Source: Gaiellales bacterium (GTDB lineage: Bacteria; Actinomycetota; Thermoleophilia; Gaiellales; JAICJC01). Taken from it: 63,212 bases of DNA. The notes beneath the pieces are model-generated. The model saw only the letters and a list, made by a program, of their open reading frames with translations, did no database searches and was not told the DNA's origin. Shown one piece after another: positions 27,180-35,630 of the stretch (within the stretch, counting starts at the first letter, position 1; the number at the start of each line of letters is the position of its first letter). Position numbers and translations under genes: made by a program. Location of the stretch: positions 1-63,212 of the forward strand of contig DASWRM010000066.1 in assembly GCA_036403155.1 (NCBI GenBank), written 5' to 3'.

Positions 27180-28147
27180 TGGCTCGCGCCCTGACAGGAC
27201 GGATCGCAGGTCTTGCCGCGGTGCTGGCCGCCATCTCGCTCGGCGTCTTCTTCATCTTCAACGTGATTCCGGGCGGCGACCCCGCGCTGCGGCTGGCCGG
27301 GCGCCACCCGACGCAGGAGAACATCCGCCGGATCCGGCACGACTGGGGCTTCGACCGCCCGCTCTACGTCCAGTACGGCGACATGATGAACCGGCTCTTC
27401 CTGAAGCGCGATCTGATCAGCTACCAGGATCAGACGCCGGTCGTCCCGGCCATCCGGCGCGGCATCCCGCGGACGCTGTCACTCGCCGTCGGGGCGGCGG
27501 CGATCTGGCTGTTCTTCGGCACCCTGGTCGGGGTGCTCTCCGGGCTGCATCAGGGGCGTTGGCTCGACCGCGTGCTGACGGTGGTGGCGCTGGCCGGCGT
27601 CTCCATCCCGATCTTCTGGCTCGGCGCTGTTGCGCTGTACCTGCTGACCTTCAAGTGGCACTCGAATCCACTGTTCTCATGGATTCCGGCCGGCGGCTAC
27701 GTCCCGCTGACGCAGAACCCCGCGGCGTGGGCCAGCCATCTGGTGCTGCCGTGGATCACGCTGGCCGTCGTGTCGATCGGGTTCTACGCGCGCGTCGTAC
27801 GGAACTCGCTACTCGAGACGCGCCACCAGGACTACATCCGCACGGCCCGGGCGAAGGGCCTCTCCCCCGCCCGCGTCCTGCTCCGCCACACCCTGCGTAC
27901 CTGCCTGATCCCCGTCGTGACGCTGTTCGGCCTGGACTTCGGCGCGGCCGTCGGTGGCACGGTGATCCTGATCGAGCCCATCTTCGGCCTGGAGGGCGTC
28001 GGCCAGTACGCACAGGAATCGGTGGCGCACCTCGACCTGCCGCCGTTGATGGCGCTGACGCTCTACGGCGCGTTCTTCGTCGTCCTCTTCAACACGCTGG
28101 CGGATCTTGCCTACCTCTGGCTGGATCCGCGCAGCCGAACCGCGTGA
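27179..28147 (+). CDS. ABC importer permease, DppB/OppB-like
   Basis: 322 residues with six helices. N-terminal 'FFIFNVIPGGDPALRLAGRHPT' and 'IRHDWGFDRPLYVQYGDMM' are DppB marks; 'IPRTLSLAVGAAAIWLFFG' starts the core and the EAA-type loop is 'DYIRTARAKGLSPARVLLRHTL'. The ATG overlaps the DppC stop by one base (TGATG). The order DppC before DppB is the reverse of the usual one. Together with the DppC-like subunit it forms the membrane channel of the importer. Confidence 0.93.
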   Translation: MARALTGRIAGLAAVLAAISLGVFFIFNVIPGGDPALRLAGRHPTQENIRRIRHDWGFDRPLYVQYGDMMNRLFLKRDLISYQDQTPVVPAIRRGIPRTLSLAVGAAAIWLFFGTLVGVLSGLHQGRWLDRVLTVVALAGVSIPIFWLGAVALYLLTFKWHSNPLFSWIPAGGYVPLTQNPAAWASHLVLPWITLAVVSIGFYARVVRNSLLETRHQDYIRTARAKGLSPARVLLRHTLRTCLIPVVTLFGLDFGAAVGGTVILIEPIFGLEGVGQYAQESVAHLDLPPLMALTLYGAFFVVLFNTLADLAYLWLDPRSRTA

Positions 28148-28154
28148 GGTGCCC

Positions 28155-29792
28155 ATGCGCTGCACGGTGATCGTCACGACCCTGGTACTCGCCCTCGCCG
28201 CGGGGTGTGGATCGGGCAACAGCACGTCCGCGGGCGCTGGTGGATCGCCGGTGAACGGCGGCGTGCTGCGCGGCGGCATCCCGGACAATCCCGACCATCT
28301 CGACACGGGGATCTCGTTCGCGGTCGAGGGGTGGGAGCTGCTCGAGGCGACGAACAACGGGCTGCTCACGTTCAAGAAGGCGGGTGGTGGCCAGCAGGCC
28401 GTGATCCTGCCCGACATCGCGACGGCGATGCCCACCGTCTCCGCCGACGGGCGCACGTACACGCTCCACGTCCGCCCGAACGTCCGCTTCTCGCCACCGG
28501 TGAACCGTCCCGTGCGACCGTCGGATTTCCAGTATGCGATCGAGCGGCTGTTCCATGTCGGCTCGCCGGGCGTCGGCTTCTACACCGACATCGTTGGCGC
28601 GGACGCGTACGCGGCGCACCGGGCGTCGCACATCACGGGCATCGTCGCCGACGATGCGGCCGGAACCATCACGTTCCATCTGGTCAAGCCCGACGGCGCG
28701 TTCCTGGACGATCTGGCGATCCCGTTCGCATTCGCCGTCCCGGCCGGAACACCGTACCGGGACATCTCGACCGACCCCCGGTGGCGCGTCGGCACCGGCC
28801 CGTACATGGTGTCGAGCTACGTCCCCCGCCAGAAGGTCGTGCTGACGCGCAACCCGAACTTCCACCAGTGGACGCCCAACTCGCCGGACGGCCACGTCAA
28901 CGAGGTGGACATCACGATCGGCGTGACGCCCGAGCAGGCCGTGAACGAGACCATCCAGGGATCGCTCGACTGGTACATGGAGGCGGTTCCCCCCGACCGG
29001 TTCACCGCACTGCGGCAGCAGTACCCGGCGCAGACCTTCCTGTTTCCCCGCAACAACGTCACCTACTTCTCGATGAACCAGCGCAAGCCGCCGTTCGACA
29101 AGCTGGCGGTGCGCCAGGCCGTCAACTACGCGATCGACCGCAACGCCCTGGTCAAGATCTTCGGCGGGCAGGGCATCCCCTCCGAAACAGTGCTACCGCC
29201 CGGATTCGGGTCGAGCTACAGCGAGCACCACCTGTATCCGCACGCGCTCGCGAAGGCCAAGCAGCTGGTAGCACAGGCGGGTGCGACGGGCTCGCCGGTG
29301 CAGGTGTGGACGACGAACTCCCCGCCCGCCCCCGCAGCCGCCCAGTACCTCGCATCGGTGCTCAAGCAGATCGGGCTGGTCGTGACAGGCGTCAAACAGG
29401 TCGACGACTCGGTCTACTGGGACACCCTGCTCACGCAGTCCGGCGACCCGCAGATTGCATTCAACCACTTCGACCAGGACTTCCCCGAGGGCGAGGACTT
29501 CATCGACACGACGCTGAACGGCGAGCACATCGTCAACGTCGGCAACAACGACGTCTCGAACACCAATGACCCGACGCTCAACGCCATGATCGACCGCACC
29601 AAGCTGATGCCGCTGGGGGCCGCACGGAACGCACAATGGGCCAGGATCGACGCCTACTTCATGCAGCACGACGCCGGCTGGGCGCCGTTCCTGCACCTTG
29701 AGCAGGCCACGTTCGTGTCGTCCAGGCTGCACGGGCTCGTCTTCACCGGGTCGTACTTCGAACTGATCCCGGAGATGTGGCTGTCGAAGTGA
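28155..29792 (+). CDS. Peptide/sugar-amine-type ABC substrate-binding lipoprotein 2
   Basis: 545-residue paralogue of the lipoprotein at 24556-26199. The signal ends in the lipobox LAAGC near residue 18. Identical or near-identical blocks run along both proteins (ATNNGLLTFKK, AVRQAVNYAIDRNALVKI, NGEHIVNVGNND), showing a duplication within the operon, while the middle and ligand-facing regions have diverged. It starts seven bases after the DppB stop, after a weak GAGGTG site, and is the last gene of the rightward operon. The second receptor may widen the range of imported compounds (inference). Confidence 0.93.
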   Translation: MRCTVIVTTLVLALAAGCGSGNSTSAGAGGSPVNGGVLRGGIPDNPDHLDTGISFAVEGWELLEATNNGLLTFKKAGGGQQAVILPDIATAMPTVSADGRTYTLHVRPNVRFSPPVNRPVRPSDFQYAIERLFHVGSPGVGFYTDIVGADAYAAHRASHITGIVADDAAGTITFHLVKPDGAFLDDLAIPFAFAVPAGTPYRDISTDPRWRVGTGPYMVSSYVPRQKVVLTRNPNFHQWTPNSPDGHVNEVDITIGVTPEQAVNETIQGSLDWYMEAVPPDRFTALRQQYPAQTFLFPRNNVTYFSMNQRKPPFDKLAVRQAVNYAIDRNALVKIFGGQGIPSETVLPPGFGSSYSEHHLYPHALAKAKQLVAQAGATGSPVQVWTTNSPPAPAAAQYLASVLKQIGLVVTGVKQVDDSVYWDTLLTQSGDPQIAFNHFDQDFPEGEDFIDTTLNGEHIVNVGNNDVSNTNDPTLNAMIDRTKLMPLGAARNAQWARIDAYFMQHDAGWAPFLHLEQATFVSSRLHGLVFTGSYFELIPEMWLSK

Positions 29793-29812
29793 CGGACATG
29801 GGCGCCACGCCG

Positions 29813-31021
29813 TCAGGCGGGCGCCGGACGATGCACCGACGCTGCGGCGACGACCACCGCTGCGAGCGCCCCGCCGATCCCGAGCGCCAGCGACGCGCTC
29901 GTGCCCACGCCGGTGATCAGGCTGCCGCCCAACGCGGCGCCCGCCGCCACCCCGATCACGATCGCCGTGCTCAGCCAGCCGAACACCTCGGCCTGGGTCC
30001 CGGGCAGCGCGGCCGCCTGCACCATCCCGTAGGTCAGCGCAAAGCTGGGCGCGATCGGCAGCCCGGCAAGGAACATGACGACCGCCATCGCAGGCACCGA
30101 CCACGCGAGCAACGGCAGGAGCAGCCCGGCGGCGAACAGCGCGCTGATCAGCCGCAGACGGCGCGGCGGATCGACCGGCCGGTGACCCGCGGCGAGCAGG
30201 CCCCCGGCCAGGCTGCCGGCCGACCAGGCCGCCAGGCAGACGCTCCCGAGCGAGCGCCCTCCGTGATCCTCGGCGAACGCCGGCATCGCCACCTCCACCG
30301 CGCCGAACGCCAGCCCGTAGCAGACGCTGAACGCGACGACTCGCCGCACGGCGGGCGGCGTGAGCGCTCGCAGCAGGTGCCCGGCGTGGTGCTCGCCGTG
30401 ATGGTGGCGATGGCGCCGCACCGGTGAGGTGGCCGCGAAGCCGAGCACGCCGACCAGCGAGACGCCCGCCGCGGCCAGGACGCCGGCCTTAGGCCCGGCG
30501 ATCCCCGCCAGCGCGCCGACGACCAGCGGCCCGGAAACGAACAGCACCTCCTGCAAGGTCGCCTCCAGAGCGAACGCCGAGGGCTGGAGTTCTGGCCCCA
30601 CCAGGGACGGCCAGAGCATCCTCACGGTCGGCGCGATCGGCGGGAACACGATCCCGGCGCATGCCGCCGCGCCCATGATCGCCCAGAGCGGCGCGTTGGA
30701 GACGACCAGTCCCATCACGGCGACCAGCGCGACTGGGAACGCGATGCCGTAGGCGGCGAGCACGAGCGCGGGCGTGCGGCGGTCGATCAGCCGGCCGGAG
30801 ATCGGCGACGCAACGGCGAACGCGACCGCCTCGGCCGCGGACACCAGGCCGGCATCGGCATAGCTTCGGCCCTCGCCGCGGAGCAGCAGCACCATCGCCA
30901 GCGCGACCATGCCGATCGGCGCGCGGGCGATCAGCCCCCAGCCGACGACACGGGCGACGCCCGGCTCGACGAGCAGATCACGGTAGCCGCGGAGCCCGCG
31001 GGTGATGGTGGAACCGGCCAC
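29813..31021 (-). CDS. MFS transporter
   Basis: 402 residues with twelve predicted helices in two halves joined by a histidine-rich loop (RRHRHHHGEHHAGH) near residue 198. The first-half motif between helices 2 and 3 reads 'SGRLIDRRTP', as in drug/sugar MFS carriers. The His-rich central loop could bind metal, but no substrate can be assigned. GTG at 31021 is chosen because longer frames enter the divergent gene; an ATG at 31063 would put the start seven bases from the neighbour's ATG. Converges on the second binding-protein gene. Confidence 0.82.
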   Translation of the reverse strand: MAGSTITRGLRGYRDLLVEPGVARVVGWGLIARAPIGMVALAMVLLLRGEGRSYADAGLVSAAEAVAFAVASPISGRLIDRRTPALVLAAYGIAFPVALVAVMGLVVSNAPLWAIMGAAACAGIVFPPIAPTVRMLWPSLVGPELQPSAFALEATLQEVLFVSGPLVVGALAGIAGPKAGVLAAAGVSLVGVLGFAATSPVRRHRHHHGEHHAGHLLRALTPPAVRRVVAFSVCYGLAFGAVEVAMPAFAEDHGGRSLGSVCLAAWSAGSLAGGLLAAGHRPVDPPRRLRLISALFAAGLLLPLLAWSVPAMAVVMFLAGLPIAPSFALTYGMVQAAALPGTQAEVFGWLSTAIVIGVAAGAALGGSLITGVGTSASLALGIGGALAAVVVAAASVHRPAPA

Positions 31022-31069
31022 CGCCGCATGATGCCCGACGACCGCACGGCGGCGCTCTATCATCGCGAC

Positions 31070-31768
31070 ATGGCGCCTGTGCGACTGCTGGTGGTCGGCG
31101 ACCACGACACGCGGATCGAGACGCACCGCGGGATCGACCACACGCTCACGCTGCTGCCCGCCGACGTGGACGCGCGATGGCAGCGCACGGACGAGCCGTT
31201 CTCCGCCGCCGACGCCGACGCCCTGTGGTTCGCGCCGGGGACGCCGTATCGCGACGACGGGGCCGTCTACACCGCGATCGAGCACGCGCGATCGGCCGGC
31301 ACCCCGATGTACGGGACGTGCGGCGGGCTCCAGTACATGGCGATCGAGTTCGCGCGGAACGTCGCCGGGATCGGCAACGCCGCCCACGCCGAGACCGATC
31401 CGGATGCCGAGCAGGCCGTCGTCGCCCCGCTCTCCTGCAGCCTGGTCGGACAGCGCCGGACGATCCACCCGGTGCCGGGCACGCGTCTGGCGGAGATCGT
31501 CGGAGACGCGCCGTTCTCGGGCTTCCACTACTGCAACTACGGGATCAGCCCGGCGTTCCGCTACCGGCTCGAAACGGCCGGCCTGGTCGTCTCGGCCACG
31601 GCGCAGGACGCCGGTATCGAGGGCATCGAGCTGCCGAACCACCCGTTCGCGATGGCGACGCTGTTCCAGCCGCAGATGGAGTCGCTCGAGACGGGCATGC
31701 TGCACCCCCTGCTCGAGGCGCTGGTCGGCGCGGGACGAGCGGCTGCAGGCACCGTCTCGCCCACGTAG
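31070..31768 (+). CDS. Class I glutamine amidotransferase-like protein (CTP-synthase C-terminal type), active site degenerate
   Basis: 232 residues with the class I amidotransferase fold. The nucleophile elbow GTCGGLQ (C84) is intact, but the partner histidine and glutamate of the canonical 'FHPE' are both glutamine (LFQPQ, 200-202), so ordinary glutamine hydrolysis is unlikely. It resembles the stand-alone group that NCBI, as I recall, calls CTP synthase C-terminal region-related (seleno)protein. A second cysteine sits in 'FHYCNYG' (C155, TGC codon, not UGA). ATG 31070 fits the start of the Rossmann-like strand (VRLLVVGDHD). Function unknown. Confidence 0.75.
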   Translation: MAPVRLLVVGDHDTRIETHRGIDHTLTLLPADVDARWQRTDEPFSAADADALWFAPGTPYRDDGAVYTAIEHARSAGTPMYGTCGGLQYMAIEFARNVAGIGNAAHAETDPDAEQAVVAPLSCSLVGQRRTIHPVPGTRLAEIVGDAPFSGFHYCNYGISPAFRYRLETAGLVVSATAQDAGIEGIELPNHPFAMATLFQPQMESLETGMLHPLLEALVGAGRAAAGTVSPT

Positions 31769-31828
31769 CCGCCGCGGCGCGGCCGAGCCGCTACCGTCTC
31801 GCCTGCACAGTCGAACGAAGGGACGAGC

Positions 31829-32161
31829 ATGGACGAACAACGCGCACGCGAGCTGCTCGAGGCCGAGCGGCAGCGGATCACCGAGGAGGCCTCGAACCTG
31901 GGGTTCCAGACGACGGACGAGCTGTCGACGCTCGACCCGGGCGACACCGCCTCGGAGCTGTACCAGGAGGAGCTCGACCAGGGACGCCTTCAGGACCTGC
32001 AGACGCAGCTGGCCGCGCTGGAGCGCGCCGAGCAGCGCCTCGAGGACGGCACCTACGGCGTCTCGGTCGACAGTGGCGAGCGCATCCCCGACGAACGGCT
32101 CGAGGTGCTGCCGACGGCGGAGCGAACGGCCGAGGAGCAGGCCCGCTTCGAGGGTCGCTAG
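31829..32161 (+). CDS. DksA/TraR-like protein lacking zinc-finger cysteines
   Basis: 110 residues. A coiled-coil hairpin (about 3-72, with 'TLDPGDTASELYQEELDQ' at the turn side) is followed by a C-terminal segment in register with the DksA/TraR zinc finger (YGVSVDSGERIPDERLEVLP). All four zinc cysteines are replaced (Ser, Ser, Thr, Glu), as in cysteine-poor DksA relatives. Such proteins bind in the secondary channel of RNA polymerase; whether this one does is untested. A GAAGGGACGAGC site precedes the ATG. The stop abuts the convergent GlcG/HbpS-like gene. Confidence 0.8.
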   Translation: MDEQRARELLEAERQRITEEASNLGFQTTDELSTLDPGDTASELYQEELDQGRLQDLQTQLAALERAEQRLEDGTYGVSVDSGERIPDERLEVLPTAERTAEEQARFEGR

Positions 32162-32608
32162 CTACCCGGCGTCCGGGGGCGCCAGGCCGACCGCCTCGAG
32201 GGCGAGGCGCGCGCAGGTCTCGTCCTGCTCGCCGGTGCCGCCACTGACGCCGACGGCGCCGGCCAGGCGGGCGCCGTCGAACACCGGCAGGCCGCCTGCG
32301 TACACCACGATCCGCCCCTCGGTGGTCGTGGTGAAGCCCCAGTCCTCGCCGCCCGGCTGGGTGCTCTCCATGAAGTAGCCGGTCGGCGTCTGCCACAGCA
32401 CCGCGGTGTACGCCTTGTCCACGGCGAGCTTCATCGCGCCGAGCGCCGCCCCGTCCATCCTCGCGCTGGCCACCACGTGGCCGCCGGGGTCGACGACAGC
32501 GCAGGCGACCGCCAGCGACTCGACCACCGCAGCGCGGCGCACCTCGTCCAGCAGCCGCAGCGCCAGGTCGAGGCCGATCTCCGCGCGATCAACGATTCCG
32601 TCCGCCAT
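32162..32608 (-). CDS. GlcG/HbpS-family (heme-degrading/cobalamin-adenosyl-like fold) protein
   Basis: 148 residues of the GlcG/HbpS (DUF336) family: 'LALRLLDEVRRAAVVESLAVACAVVD..GHVVASARMDGA', 'AVDKAYTAV', and the Gly-rich end 'LPVFDGARLAGAVGVSGGTGEQDE'. HbpS of Streptomyces binds heme; other members sit in glycolate or aromatic-compound operons, so the name is structural. There is no signal peptide. It follows the PotC-like permease gene by 12 bases and is likely the last gene of that operon, hinting at a link to the imported substrate. Confidence 0.85.
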   Translation of the reverse strand: MADGIVDRAEIGLDLALRLLDEVRRAAVVESLAVACAVVDPGGHVVASARMDGAALGAMKLAVDKAYTAVLWQTPTGYFMESTQPGGEDWGFTTTTEGRIVVYAGGLPVFDGARLAGAVGVSGGTGEQDETCARLALEAVGLAPPDAG

Positions 32609-32620
32609 CTCCGCTCCTCG

Positions 32621-33466
32621 TCAGGCGCCGACGGCGAACGCCGGCGCGGTGTCGCCCTTCCTGCCCTCCAGCCGCCCCTCCCACCAGCGCCGCACCAGCT
32701 CGGCGCCGACCACCAGCACCAGCGACGCGATCACCACGATGCTGCCGATGGCGATCACCTCCGGCTGCAGCAGCGGCGTGCGCGCGCCGGTGTACACGAA
32801 CACCGGGAACGTGGGCGAGCCGGCCGGTGCCAGGAACGACGCGATCGCGAACTCGTCGAAGCTGATCGTGAACGAGATCAGGAACGACGAGACCAGCGCC
32901 GGCATCAGCAGCGGCAGCGTCACCAGCACGAACGCCCACAGCTCCGACGCGCCCAGGTCGCGCGCGGCCTCGTTGATCGACGCGTCGAGCAGCCGCAGGC
33001 GCGGGAGGATGACGAGCACCGAGTAGGGCAGCGAGATGACGATGTGCCCGGCGAGCACCGCGGTCAGGGAGGTCGTGATGCTGAGCTGGTGGAGCAGGAT
33101 GACGAGCCCGACCGCGAGCACGATGTACGGCACGACCAGCGGGAGCAGCAGGACGGTCGTGATGACGCTGCGCAGGAACACCCGGCGAGCGGCGAGCCCC
33201 GCGGCGGCCAGCACCCCGAGCGCCGTCGCCAGCACGCCGTCGAGCGCCGCCAGCTCGAGGCTGCGGCGCGCCGAGCCGGTCAGATCGGCGTTGCCGAACG
33301 CCTGGCGGAACCAGTGCGTCGTGAAGCCGCTCAACGGCAGGGTGGGCACCGAGCTGTCGTTGAAGGCGAAGATCACGAGCACCACCAGCGGCGCGTACAG
33401 GAAGATCGCGAGAATCACGAAGTAGCCGTGCATCAGCCCGCGGCCGAGGCGCCCGATGCCGGTCAT
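32621..33466 (-). CDS. potC: Polyamine-type ABC importer permease, PotC-like
   Basis: 281 residues with six helices. The N-terminal segment 'LAIFLYAPLVVLVIFAFNDSS' and the EAA loop 'INEAARDLGASELWAFVLVTLPLLMPAL' are PotC/YdcV marks, as is 'TISFDEFAIASFL'. It pairs with the PotB-like protein (ATGA overlap at its start). Substrate may be a polyamine or a related small organic compound; Pot-type transporters also take opines, mannopine and other amines, so polyamine specificity is not proven. Confidence 0.88.
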   Translation of the reverse strand: MTGIGRLGRGLMHGYFVILAIFLYAPLVVLVIFAFNDSSVPTLPLSGFTTHWFRQAFGNADLTGSARRSLELAALDGVLATALGVLAAAGLAARRVFLRSVITTVLLLPLVVPYIVLAVGLVILLHQLSITTSLTAVLAGHIVISLPYSVLVILPRLRLLDASINEAARDLGASELWAFVLVTLPLLMPALVSSFLISFTISFDEFAIASFLAPAGSPTFPVFVYTGARTPLLQPEVIAIGSIVVIASLVLVVGAELVRRWWEGRLEGRKGDTAPAFAVGA

Positions 33467-34389
33467 GTCGCCTCCGGCTCCTGCAGGTCGGCGCTCAGAT
33501 ACCGGCCGAAGACGATCATCAGGACGACGACCACGGCCACCAGCCACAGGGCGAGCACGGAGCCGTAGTTCCAGTCTGCGGTGCTCGCGAACAGGCTCTG
33601 GATCGCGTTGCCGAACATGTAGTTGGACGGGCCGCCGACGAGCAGGGGCGCGATGAACTCCCCCGTGGTCGGGATCAGCACGAACACGAACCCGGCCATC
33701 ACGCCGGGGAGGCTGAGCGGCAGCGTCACACGCAGGAAGGCGGTGAAGCTGGTCGCACCGAGATCCTGTGCGGCCTCGAGCACCCGGCGATCCATGTTCT
33801 CGAGCACGACGAAGATCGGCAGCGCCACGAACGGCACCCAGGTGTAGAACAGCACCAGGCCGACCGAGAAGTTCGAGAAGATCAGCCAGGAGGGCGGGTG
33901 GCCCTTGTCGGTGAGGTGCACGTGCCAGAGGATCCAGTCCACCACGCCGTTGTTGCTGAGGATGATCCGCCAGGCGATCACGCGCAGCAGGTAGCTCGTG
34001 AAGAATGGCGCGAGGATGAGCAGGAGCAGCGTGTAGCGCCGTGCCCGGGCGACGAACGCGAGGTAGTACGCGAGCGGGTAGGCGGCCAGCACGCACCCGA
34101 CCGAGACGATCAGCGTCACCTTCATCGAGTAGATGAAGCGGGCGCGGAACACGTTGTGTGCCCCGCGCAGGAAGTCGTGCCAGTCGGTCGTCGAGAACGC
34201 GGTCGGCATGCCCGGGTACTGCGTCTTCAGGTTGAAGCTGTAGAGCCCGATCAGGACGATCGGGCCGAGCAGGAGCGCGAGCACATACAGCGTCGGCGGG
34301 ATGGCGAGCAGACCGCGCGGAAGCCGCATCCGGCGCCGGCGGCGCCCGGCCGGATGCGGCATGGTGCGGGTCTGCGAGGTCGCGCTCAC
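33463..34389 (-). CDS. potB: Polyamine-type ABC importer permease, PotB-like
   Basis: 308 residues. A basic N-terminus (GRRRRRMR) is followed by six helices with PotB marks: 'LLLLILAPFFTSYLLRVIAWRIIL', 'VPFVALPIFVVLENMDRRVLEAAQDLGATSFTAF' in the EAA region, and 'IPTTGEFIAPLLVGG'. The GTG start lies 28 bases after the binding-protein stop. No PotA ATPase gene is present between or beside these genes, so the transporter must borrow an ATPase from elsewhere. Confidence 0.88.
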   Translation of the reverse strand: MSATSQTRTMPHPAGRRRRRMRLPRGLLAIPPTLYVLALLLGPIVLIGLYSFNLKTQYPGMPTAFSTTDWHDFLRGAHNVFRARFIYSMKVTLIVSVGCVLAAYPLAYYLAFVARARRYTLLLLILAPFFTSYLLRVIAWRIILSNNGVVDWILWHVHLTDKGHPPSWLIFSNFSVGLVLFYTWVPFVALPIFVVLENMDRRVLEAAQDLGATSFTAFLRVTLPLSLPGVMAGFVFVLIPTTGEFIAPLLVGGPSNYMFGNAIQSLFASTADWNYGSVLALWLVAVVVVLMIVFGRYLSADLQEPEAT

Positions 34390-34417
34390 CCAGCCAGGAG
34401 GAGGAGAGCGGCCCCGG

Positions 34418-35566
34418 TCAGGCCGCCTTCACCTCTTCCCAGGCCAGGTCGTATGCCGACCGGTTCTTCTCCCACGCCTGCAGGTGCACGTTGGAGGCGG
34501 CGATCGCCTTCGGGTTGCCCAGATCGAGCGCCTGGGCGAGCGCCTGGTCCTTGATGTCCGATGCAGACACCTGCGTGTTCGCGTTGCCGTAGTAGTAGAT
34601 GTTTGTCATGTCCGCGCAGGCCTTCTTGTTGATGAAGGACTCCACGTAGGCATGGGCGTGGCGGTAGTTCTTGGTGTTCGCGCCGAGCATGAACCCACAG
34701 AACCAGCTGAGGCGTCCCTCCTTGGGATCCATGAACACGAACTTGTGCGAGCTGCCGTTCAGGAGCGGTGGAACGTCCTGCCAGGAGTACGCGATCCAGA
34801 TCGTCTCGTCCTTGAGGCGTGGCTGCATGTCGCTGTACTCGCTCTGCCAGTAGAACTTGTTCAGCGGCTTCTGTTCGATCAGGGCCTGCTTCGCCTGATC
34901 GAGCTGGTCCGGCGTCATGTCGTCCATCTTGGGGAAGCCGAGCTTGAGAGCGGCCACCTCGAGGTTCGACGCGGCGCCGTCCCAGAGCGCGATCTTGCCC
35001 TTGTACTTGGGATTCCAGGCGAGGCCCCAGCTGTCGGCGTCCGCCGCGTCGACGTGGTCCGAGTTGTACGTGAGGCTGGCATAGCCCCAGTCCCACGGGA
35101 TCATGTACTGCTCGCCGTTGACCTTCGCCCTGTCGACCAGGTACGGATTGAGCTCGCCGAAGCTGGGGAGCAGGTTGGTGTCCCAGGGCTGCACGAGGCC
35201 GCGCGTGACGTAGTCCGGCGTGTTCTCGTTGCAGGGATGCATGATGTCGAACGGAACCTGGCTCGACTTCTGCAGCGCCTGGCTGTCGTTGACGATGTAG
35301 GTGTAGGTGATCCCGTCGGCACCGAACTTGTCGGTGTAGTCCTTGCCGGGAATCTTCCAGTACTTCTGCGCCTTGGTGCCGGCCGCCTCGTATCCGCCCC
35401 ATTCGAGAATCGACAGATTCCCGGGCTCGGAGCTGATCGCGGGATGCGACGCCTTCGTCGACCCGCCGGAGCCCGAGCCGGAGCCGGAGCCGCAGCCGGA
35501 GAGCAGGACTGCGCCGCTGAACAGGCCGGCAGACTTCAGAAACTCGCCACGATCCATACGCCGCAT
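34418..35566 (-). CDS. potD: Polyamine-type ABC substrate-binding lipoprotein, PotD-like
   Basis: 382-residue binding protein. The signal ends at the lipobox LSGC near residue 25 and is followed by a Gly-Ser linker. 'LSILEWGGYEA', 'YNSDHVDAADADSWGLAWNPKYKGKIAL' and 'WQSEYSDMQPRLKDETIWIAYSWQ' fit the PotD/SBP type 1 pattern. First gene of the operon potD-potB-potC-glcG-like. TGGAGGATTTC lies upstream of the chosen ATG, and a conserved Arg-rich start (MRRMDRGEFLKSAG) supports it. The family binds spermidine, putrescine and related amines. Confidence 0.88.
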   Translation of the reverse strand: MRRMDRGEFLKSAGLFSGAVLLSGCGSGSGSGSGGSTKASHPAISSEPGNLSILEWGGYEAAGTKAQKYWKIPGKDYTDKFGADGITYTYIVNDSQALQKSSQVPFDIMHPCNENTPDYVTRGLVQPWDTNLLPSFGELNPYLVDRAKVNGEQYMIPWDWGYASLTYNSDHVDAADADSWGLAWNPKYKGKIALWDGAASNLEVAALKLGFPKMDDMTPDQLDQAKQALIEQKPLNKFYWQSEYSDMQPRLKDETIWIAYSWQDVPPLLNGSSHKFVFMDPKEGRLSWFCGFMLGANTKNYRHAHAYVESFINKKACADMTNIYYYGNANTQVSASDIKDQALAQALDLGNPKAIAASNVHLQAWEKNRSAYDLAWEEVKAA

Positions 35567-35630
35567 TACGAAATCCTCCAGGTGAGGAGCAGGATGGCTG
35601 ACTGTACAGGGCGGAGAGACGGGAAGTAAA

